Positions 24,126 through 33,184 of a stretch of DNA of 64,000 bases are shown here, piece after piece; position 1 is the stretch's first letter; each line of letters begins with the position of its first letter. The position numbers were made by a program, and so were the translations under genes. The DNA comes from Burkholderia sp. MS389. Lineage in GTDB: Bacteria > Pseudomonadota > Gammaproteobacteria > Burkholderiales > Burkholderiaceae. The DNA is taken from NCBI RefSeq assembly GCF_016899425.1, contig NZ_CP045995.1:2728001-2792000 (forward strand), read 5' to 3'. The notes beneath the pieces are model-generated. The model was given only the letters and a program-made list of their open reading frames with translations. It searched no databases and had not been told where the DNA came from.

Positions 24126-24202
24126 GGCGACGGGCCGTTTGGCCCCGGGTATCCAGACAGCGCCATTGTGCGAAGCAGGGTGCCGCGCGAATAGCACCTG
24201 AC

Positions 24203-24223
24203 CGGTTGAAACCGATTCAACCG
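24203..24223. promoter_or_regulatory. Candidate LysR operator between cupin and LysR genes
   Basis: CGGTTGAA-ACCGA-TTCAACCG is a perfect 8-bp inverted repeat with a 5-bp spacer, about 65 bp upstream of the LysR start and 78 bp upstream of the cupin start. The LTTR T-N11-A core lies within it (T...A across the dyad). Confidence 0.6.
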
Positions 24224-24288
24224 ATCGGACAGGCGTTACGATGCCAGGGACGATCGCCCGGGCGTTCCGGGCTTGACGGGAGCTGCGA

Positions 24289-25221
24289 ATGGATCGGTTG
24301 AAGGCGCTGACGGTATTCGTCCGTATCGCGGCCGCGGGCGGTATCAGCGCGGGCGCCCGCGAGCTGGGCATGACGCCGCAAGCGGCCAGCAAGCAGGTCG
24401 CGGCGCTGGAAGCGCTGTTGAACGTGCGGCTGCTCCAGCGCTCGACGCGCGGGATCGTGCTGACGCTCGAGGGTGAGCGTTTGCTTGCACAGTGCCGCGG
24501 CGCTGTCGGGGAACTGGAGAGCGCGCTGCGCATGCTCGACGACGATCGGGCGCACGCGGCCGGCACGATCCGTGTTGCGGCGCCGTATTCGCTGGCTCGG
24601 CGCTTTCTCGCGCCACTGCTCGGCGAATTCTGCGACCGGCAGCCGGGCGTCACGGCCGAGCTGATCGTCAGCGACGACATGGCCGACATCGTCGAGCAGC
24701 GGATCGACATCGCCGTGCGGACCGGCAATCTGCCCGACAGCGGGCTCGTTGCACGACGCATCGCCGATCTGCAATTGATCGTCTGCGCGGCGCCCGCGTA
24801 TCTGCGTCGACACGGCGAGCCGCAGACGATCGACGCGCTGCGCGATCATCGTTGCACCGCGTTCCTGTATCCGCGCACCGGCAAGCCGTTTCCGTGGGAA
24901 TTCCTGGTTGATGGTCGGGTCGACACACGACAGATCGCCCCGTTCATCGCGACCAACGACATCGATGCGGAACTCGACACGGTACTGAGCGGCGCCGCGA
25001 TCGGCCAGTTCTTCGGCTATTCGGTTCACGCGCACATTCGCGAGGGGCGTCTCGTGCCGCTGCTGATCCGGCACGTGACCTGCCGTTACGGCCTGCACCT
25101 GTGCATGCCGCAGCGCATGCATCTGCCGCGGAGGAGCCGTTTGCTGATGGATTTCCTCGCCGCCCGGCTTGGCGCGCATCCGGATCTCGCACCGCTTTCG
25201 TTTGCGGAGGTGTCGGCATGA
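24289..25221 (+). CDS. LysR-family transcriptional regulator
   Basis: 310 residues of the CrgA/DsdC-like LTTR subgroup. The helix-turn-helix is MDRLKALTVFVRIAAAGGIS...MTPQAASKQVAALE (about 1-60), and the effector domain begins at GTIRVAAPYSLARRFLAPLL. It is divergent from the cupin-SDR-AKR genes, which it probably regulates through the dyad at 24203-24223. A truncated relative of its first ~57 bases survives at 21651-21707, beyond the far end of the gene set it faces. Confidence 0.9.
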   Translation: MDRLKALTVFVRIAAAGGISAGARELGMTPQAASKQVAALEALLNVRLLQRSTRGIVLTLEGERLLAQCRGAVGELESALRMLDDDRAHAAGTIRVAAPYSLARRFLAPLLGEFCDRQPGVTAELIVSDDMADIVEQRIDIAVRTGNLPDSGLVARRIADLQLIVCAAPAYLRRHGEPQTIDALRDHRCTAFLYPRTGKPFPWEFLVDGRVDTRQIAPFIATNDIDAELDTVLSGAAIGQFFGYSVHAHIREGRLVPLLIRHVTCRYGLHLCMPQRMHLPRRSRLLMDFLAARLGAHPDLAPLSFAEVSA

Positions 25222-25332
25222 CACACGCGTGATCGCGGGCGAGCCTCCGTGCGGCTGCGCGTCGTCGCTCCGCGCTCGCCCATCTTCAAGAGCCCCGGCT
25301 GGCAATGACAGTCGTCATGGTTGCGATCGGCG

Positions 25333-25440
25333 CGTTCGTCGGGCCGTGCGACGTCGTCACGGCCAATGCGAACCCTGGTGGCGAGTCGGGCGAGGTCGCC
25401 GCGCCGTTGCGTGCGCCGCAGATGCCCGCATCACCTGAAG
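25333..25440 (+). pseudogene. Decayed internal fragment of an amn (AMP nucleosidase) gene
   Basis: About 108 bases matching amn codons ~251-284 of the gene at 19412. In frame the fragment reads AFVGPCDVVTANANPGG and then APLRAPQMPA, against AFVEPGDVVTYNANLGG and APPRLPQMPA in amn. Similarity starts at GCGTTCGTCG and stops after TCACCTGAAG. One 3-base gap is needed near the end. No flanking amn sequence remains on either side. Both copies are on the plus strand. Confidence 0.8.
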
Positions 25441-25481
25441 CCGGGTTCGGGCATCGGGAGGCGGTACGCGCTCGCCGAGCA

Positions 25482-26045
25482 TCAGTTCGCGAGCTCGGCG
25501 TTGCGAGTGAGCGACAGGTCTTGATGCGTCTCGCGCATCGCGGCGAGTGCGGCTTCGAGCATCGCGATCGCATCCGTGCGCCGCTTGATCGCCAGCCGCT
25601 GTTCTCCGAGCGCCCGCAGCGGTGCGCCGCCGAAATAGTCCATGATGTCGGGCAGGCGGCGCACGACGCCGCGGCTGCCCCAACAGCCGTCGTCGATTTC
25701 CGATGGAAAGACCCACACACGCGCCGCGATGGTGGCGATCGGCACGCCTTCCGCGCGAGCCACAGCGGCGGTCACGTCCGCAATCAGCCCAGCACGCGCG
25801 GCGTCCGTGTACTGCCCTTCCGGCACGGTCGGCACGATCCGATAGATCGGCGCGGGCGCGACCGCCCCGGCGCGATACACGGCCGCCGGCCGATGGACGA
25901 AGATCCATGTCACGTCCCGCACGCGCGGATTGTCGGGATCGAGTCCCTCGTGGCGGATCAGCGTGTCCATCAGTTCTTCCATCAGTTGTGCTTCGGCATC
26001 CGGTGCGAGCGCGCCTTCGGGAATGTATACGTCGATCATCGGCAT
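25482..26045 (-). CDS. Tautomerase-superfamily protein, two-unit type with C-terminal extension
   Basis: 187 residues starting Met-Pro (MPMIDVYIPEGALAPDAEAQ), so the N-terminal Pro base is conserved. The first beta-alpha-beta unit runs to about 65 (VTWIFVHRPAAVY). The second starts near YRIVPTVPEGQYTDAARAGLI and ends in ARVWVFPSEIDDGCWGSRG, recalling cis-CaaD/MSAD-like tautomerases. The last ~45 residues (EQRLAIKRRTDAIAMLEAAL...) form an added helix. It is the second tautomerase in the window and unlike the one at 6514. It is co-directional with the GlxA-type regulator gene 149 bp upstream. Confidence 0.8.
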   Translation of the reverse strand: MPMIDVYIPEGALAPDAEAQLMEELMDTLIRHEGLDPDNPRVRDVTWIFVHRPAAVYRAGAVAPAPIYRIVPTVPEGQYTDAARAGLIADVTAAVARAEGVPIATIAARVWVFPSEIDDGCWGSRGVVRRLPDIMDYFGGAPLRALGEQRLAIKRRTDAIAMLEAALAAMRETHQDLSLTRNAELAN

Positions 26046-26194
26046 GATGGTGTCCTGGTTCGGTGGAGAGGGTGCCGCTCCGAGGCGGGGCGACGTGAAT
26101 CCAGTGTACGAACCTCATGCTGACGCGCAGAGTGGCGAAACTGCCATTCGACGATGCCATTTCCGCCATCGTTTCCGATGCCGGTTGCGCGAGG

Positions 26195-27187
26195 TTAGGG
26201 CGTGAAGCGACGGCGATATTCGCCGGGGGAGATGCCGGTCTCGCGCTTGAACAATTGCCGAAAGCCGCTGATGTCCGCGTAGCCGACGCGCTCGCAGACC
26301 GTGTCGATCGCGAGCTTCGTTTCCGCGAGCAGCCGCTTCGCGACTTCGATCCTGAGTGTCTGCAGATACCTGAGCGGCGGCGCGCCCACGGCGTCTCTGA
26401 AGCGGCGGTGGAGCGAGCGTTCGCTCATCGCGACGTGATCGCTCAGCCGGGCGAGGCTGAAGGGTTCCCGCAGGTGCTTTTCCATCCAGCGCTGGGCGCG
26501 CGCGATGGTTGGATCGTCGTGCCCGCGATGGCCCATCCGGTCGAGGTCGATGAACGAATCCTGCGAGACGCGGTTCATGTCGATCAGCATGAGCCTGGCG
26601 ACCGACGCGGCAAGGCGCGCATTCGCCAGTTTGTCGATGAGTCGCAGCGCGAGATTCTGGTACGAGGTGACGGCGCCGCCGCACAGGATGCCGTCCTGCT
26701 CGGTCAGGATGTCCGACGCACGCAGCGCTACGTCCGGATAGCGTGCGCGGAAGCTCGATGCTTTCGACCAGTGCGTCGTGGCAAGGCGGCCGTCGAGCAG
26801 GCCGGCCTCCGCGAGCAGGAATGTGCCGGTGCAGTACGTCGCGATCAGCGTGCCGCGTGCGTGTTGCCGGCGCAGCGCGTCGAACAGTGGCGCGAGCGTT
26901 GCGGGCCGATCGAGCAGCCGCTCGAGATCCGCGACGAACGGGCTGGTCAGCCAGATCGCGTCGGCGGGACTGCTGCCGTCGATCGCGCCATCGACCGGGA
27001 TGATCAGGCCGGAGGTCGTTCGCACCGGCCGTCCGCCGATCGATTCGACGCGCCAGCGAAACGGTGCGCTCGTGCGGCCCTGCGAAGTCGTCGAGGCGAG
27101 ATGGTTGGCCGCCGCGAGCATGTCAGTCGGCGCGGCGACGCCGGATGCAAGGGCCTGATCGACGACCCAGATTCGGATGAGCGGCAT
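26195..27187 (-). CDS. GlxA/FtrA-type AraC-family transcriptional regulator
   Basis: 330 residues: an N-terminal DJ-1/PfpI (class I glutamine-amidotransferase-like) domain (about 1-190) with the nucleophile-elbow cysteine in ATYCTGTFLLAEAGLLDGR, and a C-terminal AraC domain with two helix-turn-helices (FSLARLSDHVAMSERSLHRRF and AIDTVCERVGYADISGFRQLFKRETG), ending SPGEYRRRF. Such regulators often respond to quaternary amines or amino acids through the degenerate amidotransferase domain. It lies upstream of the tautomerase gene and may control it. Confidence 0.9.
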   Translation of the reverse strand: MPLIRIWVVDQALASGVAAPTDMLAAANHLASTTSQGRTSAPFRWRVESIGGRPVRTTSGLIIPVDGAIDGSSPADAIWLTSPFVADLERLLDRPATLAPLFDALRRQHARGTLIATYCTGTFLLAEAGLLDGRLATTHWSKASSFRARYPDVALRASDILTEQDGILCGGAVTSYQNLALRLIDKLANARLAASVARLMLIDMNRVSQDSFIDLDRMGHRGHDDPTIARAQRWMEKHLREPFSLARLSDHVAMSERSLHRRFRDAVGAPPLRYLQTLRIEVAKRLLAETKLAIDTVCERVGYADISGFRQLFKRETGISPGEYRRRFTP

Positions 27188-27293
27188 GAGTGGCGGAAAT
27201 GGCCTCGGAGAAGGGCGATACTACCACCCGGTGCCGAGCGATTTCGCGGGTCGTCAGGCCGTCGATTCATGCGGTCGGGCGCTCGACAATCAA

Positions 27294-27328
27294 AAGGCCG
27301 CCCGGCGCCGAAGCGCCCGGGCGGCCTT
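27294..27328 (-). terminator. Terminator after the His-rich exported protein gene
   Basis: AAGGCCGCCCGG / CCGGGCGGCCTT is a perfect 12-bp stem. On the minus strand it is followed by TTTTG. It lies 29 bp past the stop of the gene ending at 27358. Confidence 0.75.
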
Positions 27329-27357
27329 GCGTGCATCGAGCGACCGCGCCGTGCCGG

Positions 27358-27657
27358 TCAGCACTCGCCTTTCTTCGCGTGTCCCGGCGGGCAGTGATAG
27401 CCGCGGTGATCGTCACGGCCGCGATAGCGCTGGTGATCCTCCCACTCGCGGCGTTCCCAGTAGCGGCGGCCGTCCCAGTAGCGATCGCCATGCCAGCCAA
27501 TGATGATCGCGGGCGCCGGGGCGACCACGACGGGCGCAGGCGCGACGACGACCGGTGCGGGCGTGCCGATGTTGACGTCGACGTTGACGGCGTGGGCGAG
27601 GCCGGACAGCGAAAGGCCGAGGCCGGCGAAGGCAAGGGCGATCAGCGAGCGTTGCAT
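27358..27657 (-). CDS. Small exported protein, PAP(V)VVA repeats and H/R/Y-rich tail
   Basis: 99 residues. A signal peptide (MQRSLIALAFAGLGLSLSGLAHA) precedes VNVDVNIGTPAPVVVAPAP, with two copies of APVVVAPAP. The C-terminal half is rich in Arg, Tyr, His and Trp (HGDRYWDGRRYWERREWEDH) and contains two Cys near the end (HCPPGHAKKGEC). Such short YXRR/HxR-rich periplasmic proteins are widespread in Burkholderia without known function. The ATG at 27657 is selected by the signal peptide. The 5' flank (27658-28057) shows no other gene. Confidence 0.75.
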   Translation of the reverse strand: MQRSLIALAFAGLGLSLSGLAHAVNVDVNIGTPAPVVVAPAPVVVAPAPAIIIGWHGDRYWDGRRYWERREWEDHQRYRGRDDHRGYHCPPGHAKKGEC

Positions 27658-28057
27658 GTTCTTTTCCGTGAGGTCGTTATAAGAGGCCGGCGCGACACGA
27701 TGGAAGCGAGGGGGACCGTTCCACCGGGGGGGAACGCCGGGCCGACACAATGCAGTGTGCTGGTACGCGACGAAAAAGGCGAGGCGTGTTTGTTACGGCG
27801 GATTGGCGGCCGGCAGGCGCATGGGAACGGATACCACGCCGAACCGTTTGACAATGGCGGGCTGCGGGCAGGGCGGGCCGCGCTGTGTCGCACGGCGCCG
27901 GCTGCGCGAATTTGACATTCGGCGGCGCGCGGCCGCGGCGCGGGATTAACAGCGCGTTACAAAGTGACACGCGGCAGGTGGCGGGATCGCCACGCGTGCC
28001 GTGCGGGAAGCCGTCCGCCGTCCGCCGGCCGTCGGGCCGGTGGACGTCACGGATGGA
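27658..28057. other. 400-bp gap with no recognisable gene
   Basis: Between the start of the small exported protein gene and the end of the LOG gene. Short open frames here have no family features. G-runs (for example around 27706-27734) and a palindrome-poor sequence are all I see. It presumably holds the promoter of the exported protein gene. Confidence 0.5.
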
Positions 28058-28816
28058 TTACAGATAGAACATCCGGTCTTCTTCGGGGCGCGGCGGATGG
28101 CCGTCTTCGTCCGAACCTTCTTCCTCGCCGCTGTCCTCGTAGAACGCGAGCACCGCGTCGAGCACCTGGTCGGGATCGTCGATCACCTGCATCAGATCCA
28201 TGTCTTCCGGATTGATCAGGCCCATCGGAATCAGTTGATCGCGGAACCATTGCAGCAGCCCCTTCCAGAACTCGCTGCCGACGAGGATGATCGGCACGAG
28301 GCGCGATTTTTTCGTCTGGATCAGCGTGAGCACTTCGGACAGCTCGTCGAGCGTGCCGAAGCCGCCCGGCATCACGATCACCGCATCCGAATTCTTCACG
28401 AACGTGACCTTGCGCGTGAAGAAGTGGCGGAAGCGCAGCGAGATGTCCTGATAGTGGTTGCCGGCCTGCTCGTGCGGCAGCTCGATGTTCAGGCCGACCG
28501 ACGGCGCCTTGCCGGCGTGCGCACCCTTGTTCGCGGCTTCCATGATGCCGGGGCCGCCGCCGGAGATCACCGCGAAGCCGGCGTCCGACAGCTTGCGCGC
28601 GATCTGCGCGGCGAGCTTGTAGTGCGGCGTGTCGGGTTTGAGGCGGGCAGAACCGTAGATGCTGACAGCCGGGCGGATCTCCGACAGGTACTCGGTCGCC
28701 TCGATAAACTCTGCCATAATCGTGAACATCTGCCACGATGCGCGCGCCTTCTTGGCCGTCGCGCGCTCTTGATCTGCGAGCGAACGCAGACTCGGAATCA
28801 CTTTTCTCTTGTTCAT
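28058..28816 (-). CDS. LOG-family protein (TIGR00730-type Rossmann fold)
   Basis: 252 residues of the LOG/YgdH-like family. The nucleotide-binding signature is VSIYGSAR ... ISGGGPGIMEAANKGA and the catalytic PGGFGTLDE motif. Members hydrolyse N-glycosidic bonds of nucleoside 5'-monophosphates; plant and some bacterial members activate cytokinins. A C-terminal acidic tail (YEDSGEEEGSDEDGHPP) is unusual for the family core. The start codon is one base away from the start codon of divergent polA, so its 5' leader must overlap the polA reading frame or be absent. Confidence 0.88.
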   Translation of the reverse strand: MNKRKVIPSLRSLADQERATAKKARASWQMFTIMAEFIEATEYLSEIRPAVSIYGSARLKPDTPHYKLAAQIARKLSDAGFAVISGGGPGIMEAANKGAHAGKAPSVGLNIELPHEQAGNHYQDISLRFRHFFTRKVTFVKNSDAVIVMPGGFGTLDELSEVLTLIQTKKSRLVPIILVGSEFWKGLLQWFRDQLIPMGLINPEDMDLMQVIDDPDQVLDAVLAFYEDSGEEEGSDEDGHPPRPEEDRMFYL

Positions 28817-28817
28817 A

Positions 28818-31571
28818 ATGCCTGAAGAACGAAATCTGGAAGGTAAGACCCTGCTATTGGTTGACGGTTCGAGCTATCTGTATCGGGCTTACCATGCGAT
28901 GCCTGATTTGCGTGGCCCTGGCGGGGAGCCGACCGGAGCGCTCTACGGAATCATCAACATGCTGCGCCGTATGCGCAAGGAAGTCAGTGCAGAGTATAGC
29001 GCTTGCGTGTTCGATGCAAAGGGCAAGACGTTCCGCGACGACCTTTATGCGGACTATAAGGCAAACCGTCCGTCGATGCCGCCCGACCTCGCGTTGCAGG
29101 TCGAGCCGATCCACGGCGCGGTGCGCGCGCTCGGCTGGCCGCTGCTGATGGTCGAAGGCGTCGAGGCCGACGACGTGATCGGCACGCTCGCGCGCGAAGC
29201 CGAACGGCACGGGATGAACGTGATCGTGTCGACGGGCGACAAGGATCTCGCGCAGCTCGTGACCGACCGCGTCACGCTCGTCAACACGATGACCAACGAG
29301 ACGCTCGACCGCGACGGTGTGCTCGCGAAGTTCGGCGTGCCGCCCGAGCGCATCATCGACTACCTCGCGCTGATCGGCGACACCGTCGACAACGTGCCGG
29401 GCGTCGAGAAATGCGGGCCGAAGACGGCCGTGAAATGGCTGTCGCAATACGACAGCCTCGATGGCGTCATCGAACACGCGGCCGACATCAAGGGCGTGGT
29501 TGGCGACAACCTGCGCCGCGCGCTCGACTTCCTGCCGCTCGGCCGCAAGCTCGTGACGGTCGACACCGCGTGCGATCTCGCACCGCATCTCGACTCGATC
29601 GAAGCGTCGCTGAAGAGCGACGGCGAGGCGCGCGACCTGCTGCGCGACATCTTCGCGCGCTACGGCTTCAAGACCTGGCTGCGCGAAGTCGAGAGCGCAC
29701 CGGCCGAAGGCGGCGGCGCTGACGCGCCGGAAGGCGAGCCGGCTCCGGTGATCGCAGCCGACGTCGTGCGCGAATACGACACGATCCAGACTTGGGAACA
29801 GTTCGATGCGTGGTTCGCGAAGATCGATGCGGCCGCGCTGACCGCGTTCGACACCGAGACGACCGCGCTCGATCCGATGCTCGCGCGGCTCGTCGGCCTG
29901 TCGTTCTCGATCGAGCCGGGCAAGGCGGCCTACCTGCCGGTCGCGCACCGCGGCCCCGACATGCCCGAGCAGCTTCCGCTCGACGAAGTGCTCGCGCGCC
30001 TGAAGCCGTGGCTCGAATCGGCCGATCGCAAGAAGGTCGGCCAGCACCTGAAGTACGACGCACAGGTGCTCGCGAACTACGACATCGCGCTGAACGGCAT
30101 CGAGCACGACACGCTGCTCGAATCGTACGTGCTCGAATCGCACCGCACGCACGACATGGACAGCCTCGCGCTGCGGCATCTCGGCGTCAAGACGATCAAG
30201 TACGAGGACGTGGCCGGCAAGGGCGCGAAGCAAATCGGTTTCGACGAAGTGGCGCTCGAGCAGGCCGCCGCGTATGCAGCCGAAGATGCGGACATCACGC
30301 TGCAGCTTCACCAGGCGCTGTATCCGCAGGTCGCGCGCGAGCCGGGCCTCGAGCGCGTGTACCGCGAGATCGAGATGCCGGTGTCGCTCGTGCTGCGCAA
30401 GATGGAGCGCACCGGCGTGCTGATCGACGACGTACTGCTGCAGGCGCAAAGCACCGAAATCGCGACGCGCCTGATCGAACTCGAGGGCGAGGCGTACGAA
30501 CTGGCGGGCGGCGAATTCAATCTCGGCTCGCCGAAGCAGATCGGGCAGATCTTCTTCGAGAAGCTGCAGTTGCCGGTCGTGAAGAAGACGCCGAGCGGCG
30601 CGCCGTCGACCGACGAGGAAGTGCTGCAGAAGCTCGCCGAGGACTACCCGTTGCCGAAGCTGCTGCTCGAGCATCGCGGGCTGTCGAAGCTGAAGTCGAC
30701 CTATACCGACAAGCTGCCGCGGATGGTGAACCCCAGCACCGGCCGCGTGCACACGAATTATGCGCAGGCAGTCGCGGTGACGGGCCGCCTTGCGTCGAAC
30801 GACCCCAATCTTCAGAACATTCCGGTGCGCACGGCCGAAGGCCGGCGCATCCGCGAGGCGTTCATCGCGTCGCCGGGCCACCGGATCGTGTCGGCCGACT
30901 ATTCGCAGATCGAACTGCGGATCATGGCGCACATCTCGGGCGACGCGTCGCTGCTGCGCGCGTTCTCGCAAGGCGAGGACATCCACCGCGCGACGGCCGC
31001 CGAGGTGTTCGGCGTGACGCCGCTGGAGGTCAATTCCGACCAGCGCCGGATTGCGAAGGTGATCAACTTCGGGCTCATCTACGGGATGAGCGCGTTCGGG
31101 CTCGCATCGAATCTCGGCATCACGCGCGACGCGGCGAAGCTCTATATCGACCGCTATTTCACGCGCTATCCGGGCGTCGCGCAGTACATGGAAGACACGC
31201 GCGCGATCGCGAAGGAGAAGGGCTACGTCGAAACCGTGTTCGGTCGCCGCCTGTGGCTGCCGGAGATCAACGGCGGCAACGGTCCGCGCCGCCAGGCGGC
31301 CGAGCGCGCGGCCATCAATGCACCGATGCAGGGCACGGCGGCCGACCTGATCAAGCTGTCGATGATCGCGGTGGACGACTGGCTCACGCGCGACCGGCTT
31401 GCGTCGCGGATGATCATGCAGGTGCACGATGAACTGGTGCTCGAGGTGCCCGACAGCGAGCTGTCGCTCGTGCGCGAGAAACTGCCGGAAATGATGTGCG
31501 GCGTCGCGAAGCTGAAGGTGCCGCTGGTCGCCGAAGTGGGCGCCGGCGCGAACTGGGAAGAGGCACACTGA
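28818..31571 (+). CDS. polA: DNA polymerase I
   Basis: 917 residues with all three domains. 5'-3' exonuclease (about 1-290): LLLVDGSSYLYRAYHA, VEADDVIGTLA, STGDKDLAQLV, GDTVDNVPG. 3'-5' exonuclease (about 330-510) keeps the acidic FDTETTALDP motif. Polymerase (about 560-917): TGRLASNDPNLQNIPVRT, SADYSQIELRIMAH, RRIAKVINFGLIYGMS and VHDELVLEV. It acts in Okazaki-fragment processing and repair. The ATG at 28818 (MPEERNLEGK) is chosen over a frame extension at 28809. It is divergent from the LOG gene with one base between the start codons, so its promoter lies inside that gene. Confidence 0.96.
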   Translation: MPEERNLEGKTLLLVDGSSYLYRAYHAMPDLRGPGGEPTGALYGIINMLRRMRKEVSAEYSACVFDAKGKTFRDDLYADYKANRPSMPPDLALQVEPIHGAVRALGWPLLMVEGVEADDVIGTLAREAERHGMNVIVSTGDKDLAQLVTDRVTLVNTMTNETLDRDGVLAKFGVPPERIIDYLALIGDTVDNVPGVEKCGPKTAVKWLSQYDSLDGVIEHAADIKGVVGDNLRRALDFLPLGRKLVTVDTACDLAPHLDSIEASLKSDGEARDLLRDIFARYGFKTWLREVESAPAEGGGADAPEGEPAPVIAADVVREYDTIQTWEQFDAWFAKIDAAALTAFDTETTALDPMLARLVGLSFSIEPGKAAYLPVAHRGPDMPEQLPLDEVLARLKPWLESADRKKVGQHLKYDAQVLANYDIALNGIEHDTLLESYVLESHRTHDMDSLALRHLGVKTIKYEDVAGKGAKQIGFDEVALEQAAAYAAEDADITLQLHQALYPQVAREPGLERVYREIEMPVSLVLRKMERTGVLIDDVLLQAQSTEIATRLIELEGEAYELAGGEFNLGSPKQIGQIFFEKLQLPVVKKTPSGAPSTDEEVLQKLAEDYPLPKLLLEHRGLSKLKSTYTDKLPRMVNPSTGRVHTNYAQAVAVTGRLASNDPNLQNIPVRTAEGRRIREAFIASPGHRIVSADYSQIELRIMAHISGDASLLRAFSQGEDIHRATAAEVFGVTPLEVNSDQRRIAKVINFGLIYGMSAFGLASNLGITRDAAKLYIDRYFTRYPGVAQYMEDTRAIAKEKGYVETVFGRRLWLPEINGGNGPRRQAAERAAINAPMQGTAADLIKLSMIAVDDWLTRDRLASRMIMQVHDELVLEVPDSELSLVREKLPEMMCGVAKLKVPLVAEVGAGANWEEAH

Positions 31572-31849
31572 CGCACCCCGTGCGATTCCCCGCTTCCCGC
31601 GGCATATTGTTGCAGGGATGCCAAATATCGAGATGGTTTGCTTGTGGTCAACGCGCAAGCTCCCGGACAATGCATGTCAGTCATGTCATTGACGCGGGGC
31701 GGCGCGCCCCGCGTGCCGGATCGGTCGCATCGTAGTGCTTCGAACTGCACATCGATGATGTCCGAACCGGTTAATCCACCGGGCGGCGCGCGTGCATCGC
31801 GTTTGCTTCATCCGGCGGCAGCCGTTTCGACTCGCAAAGGGAGAATCAG

Positions 31850-33184
31850 ATGCATCGGATCATCATCGTAGGCGGAGGCGCGGGCGGCCTGGAACTGGCG
31901 ACGCGGCTCGGCGACCGTTACGGTGCGCGCGGCAATCGTCCCGCGCGTGCGCTCGTCACGCTCGTCGACCGCAATCCGACTCACATCTGGAAACCGCTGC
32001 TGCACGAGGTCGCGGCCGGCAGCATGGACCCGTTCACGCAGGAACTCGAATATGCGGCGCAGGCGCGCTGGCACGGCTTCGAGTTCCAGCAGGGCGAGTT
32101 GACCGGGCTCGACCGCGCGGCGAAGCGCGTGACGCTGTCGCCGCTCAACGACAGCGACGGCGAGGAACTGTTGCCGGCGCGCGAGCTGGAATACGACACG
32201 CTCGTGATCGCGATCGGCAGCACGACCCACTTCTTTGGCGTGCAGGGCGCGCCGGAAAACGCGATCGCACTCGACACGGTCGGGGAGGCCGAACGCTTCC
32301 GCAAGCGGCTGATCGCGGCATGCATGCGCGCCGAGCACCAGGCACCGGCGCCCACCGTGCCCGGCGAGTCGGCCGAGCCGCGTATCCAGGTCGTGATCGT
32401 CGGCGGCGGCGCGACGGGCGTCGAGCTGTCCGCGGAGCTGCGCAATACCGCGCAGGTGCTGTCGGTATACGGGCTGCACAAGCTCGATCCGCGCCATGAC
32501 GTCGGCATCGTGCTGATCGAGTCGGGGCCGCGGATCCTGCCGGCACTGCAGGAGCGCGTGTCGACGGCGACGGCCGAACTGCTCGAAAAGCTCGGCGTGC
32601 GGCTGATGCTCGGCGAGCGCGTGACCGAGGTGGCGCCCGGGCTCGTGCATACCGCGAGCGGCAAGGCGGTGCGCGCGGACCTGACGGTCTGGGCGGCCGG
32701 CATCAAGGCGCCGTCCGTGCTGTCGCACCTCGACGGCCTTCAGGTCAACAAGCTCGGTCAGCTCGACGTGCGTCGCACACTGCAGACCTTCACCGACGAC
32801 AACGTGTTCGCACTCGGCGATTGTGCGGCCTGTGCATGGCCGGGCAACGAACGCAACGTGCCGCCGCGCGCGCAGGCGGCGCACCAGCAGGCGAGTTTCC
32901 TGCTCAAGGCGATCGGCTGCCGGCTCGAAGGGCGCCCGCAGCCGGAGTTCACGTATCGCGATTTCGGTTCGCTCGTATCGCTCGGTCACTTCAGCGCGGT
33001 CGGCAACCTGATGGGCGGGCTGATCGGCGGCAACATGCTGATCGAAGGGCTGTTCGCACGCTTCATGTACATGTCGCTGTACCGGCTGCACATCGCGGCG
33101 CTGCACGGTTATCCGCGGATGATGCTCGACACGGTCGCGCACTGGCTGCGGCGCACGACGCTGCCGCGCGTCAAGCTGCACTGA
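31850..33184 (+). CDS. NDH-2-type NAD(P)/FAD-dependent oxidoreductase
   Basis: 444 residues of the type II NADH dehydrogenase family. FAD-binding GxGxxG is at the N-terminus (HRIIIVGGGAGGLELATRLG); the NAD(H)-binding dinucleotide fold is VVIVGGGATGVELSAELRN. Family motifs LVTLVDRNPTHIWKPLLHEVAAG and DNVFALGDCAAC are present. The C-terminal amphipathic/hydrophobic stretch (NLMGGLIGGNMLIEGLFARFMYMSLYRLHI) anchors it to the cytoplasmic face of the membrane. It passes electrons from NADH to quinone without proton pumping. GGGAGA lies 6-11 nt upstream of the ATG. The 278-bp gap upstream holds no gene. Confidence 0.92.
   Translation: MHRIIIVGGGAGGLELATRLGDRYGARGNRPARALVTLVDRNPTHIWKPLLHEVAAGSMDPFTQELEYAAQARWHGFEFQQGELTGLDRAAKRVTLSPLNDSDGEELLPARELEYDTLVIAIGSTTHFFGVQGAPENAIALDTVGEAERFRKRLIAACMRAEHQAPAPTVPGESAEPRIQVVIVGGGATGVELSAELRNTAQVLSVYGLHKLDPRHDVGIVLIESGPRILPALQERVSTATAELLEKLGVRLMLGERVTEVAPGLVHTASGKAVRADLTVWAAGIKAPSVLSHLDGLQVNKLGQLDVRRTLQTFTDDNVFALGDCAACAWPGNERNVPPRAQAAHQQASFLLKAIGCRLEGRPQPEFTYRDFGSLVSLGHFSAVGNLMGGLIGGNMLIEGLFARFMYMSLYRLHIAALHGYPRMMLDTVAHWLRRTTLPRVKLH

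Noticed and set aside
25305..26123. 272-codon plus-strand frame opposite the second tautomerase
   Set aside because: Its first ~50 codons are the amn fragment; the rest is the antisense of the tautomerase gene.
28854..31670. 938-codon open frame antisense to polA
   Set aside because: Codon-shadow of a GC-rich gene; Arg/His/Asp-rich composition, no domain, and polA in the other strand is certain.
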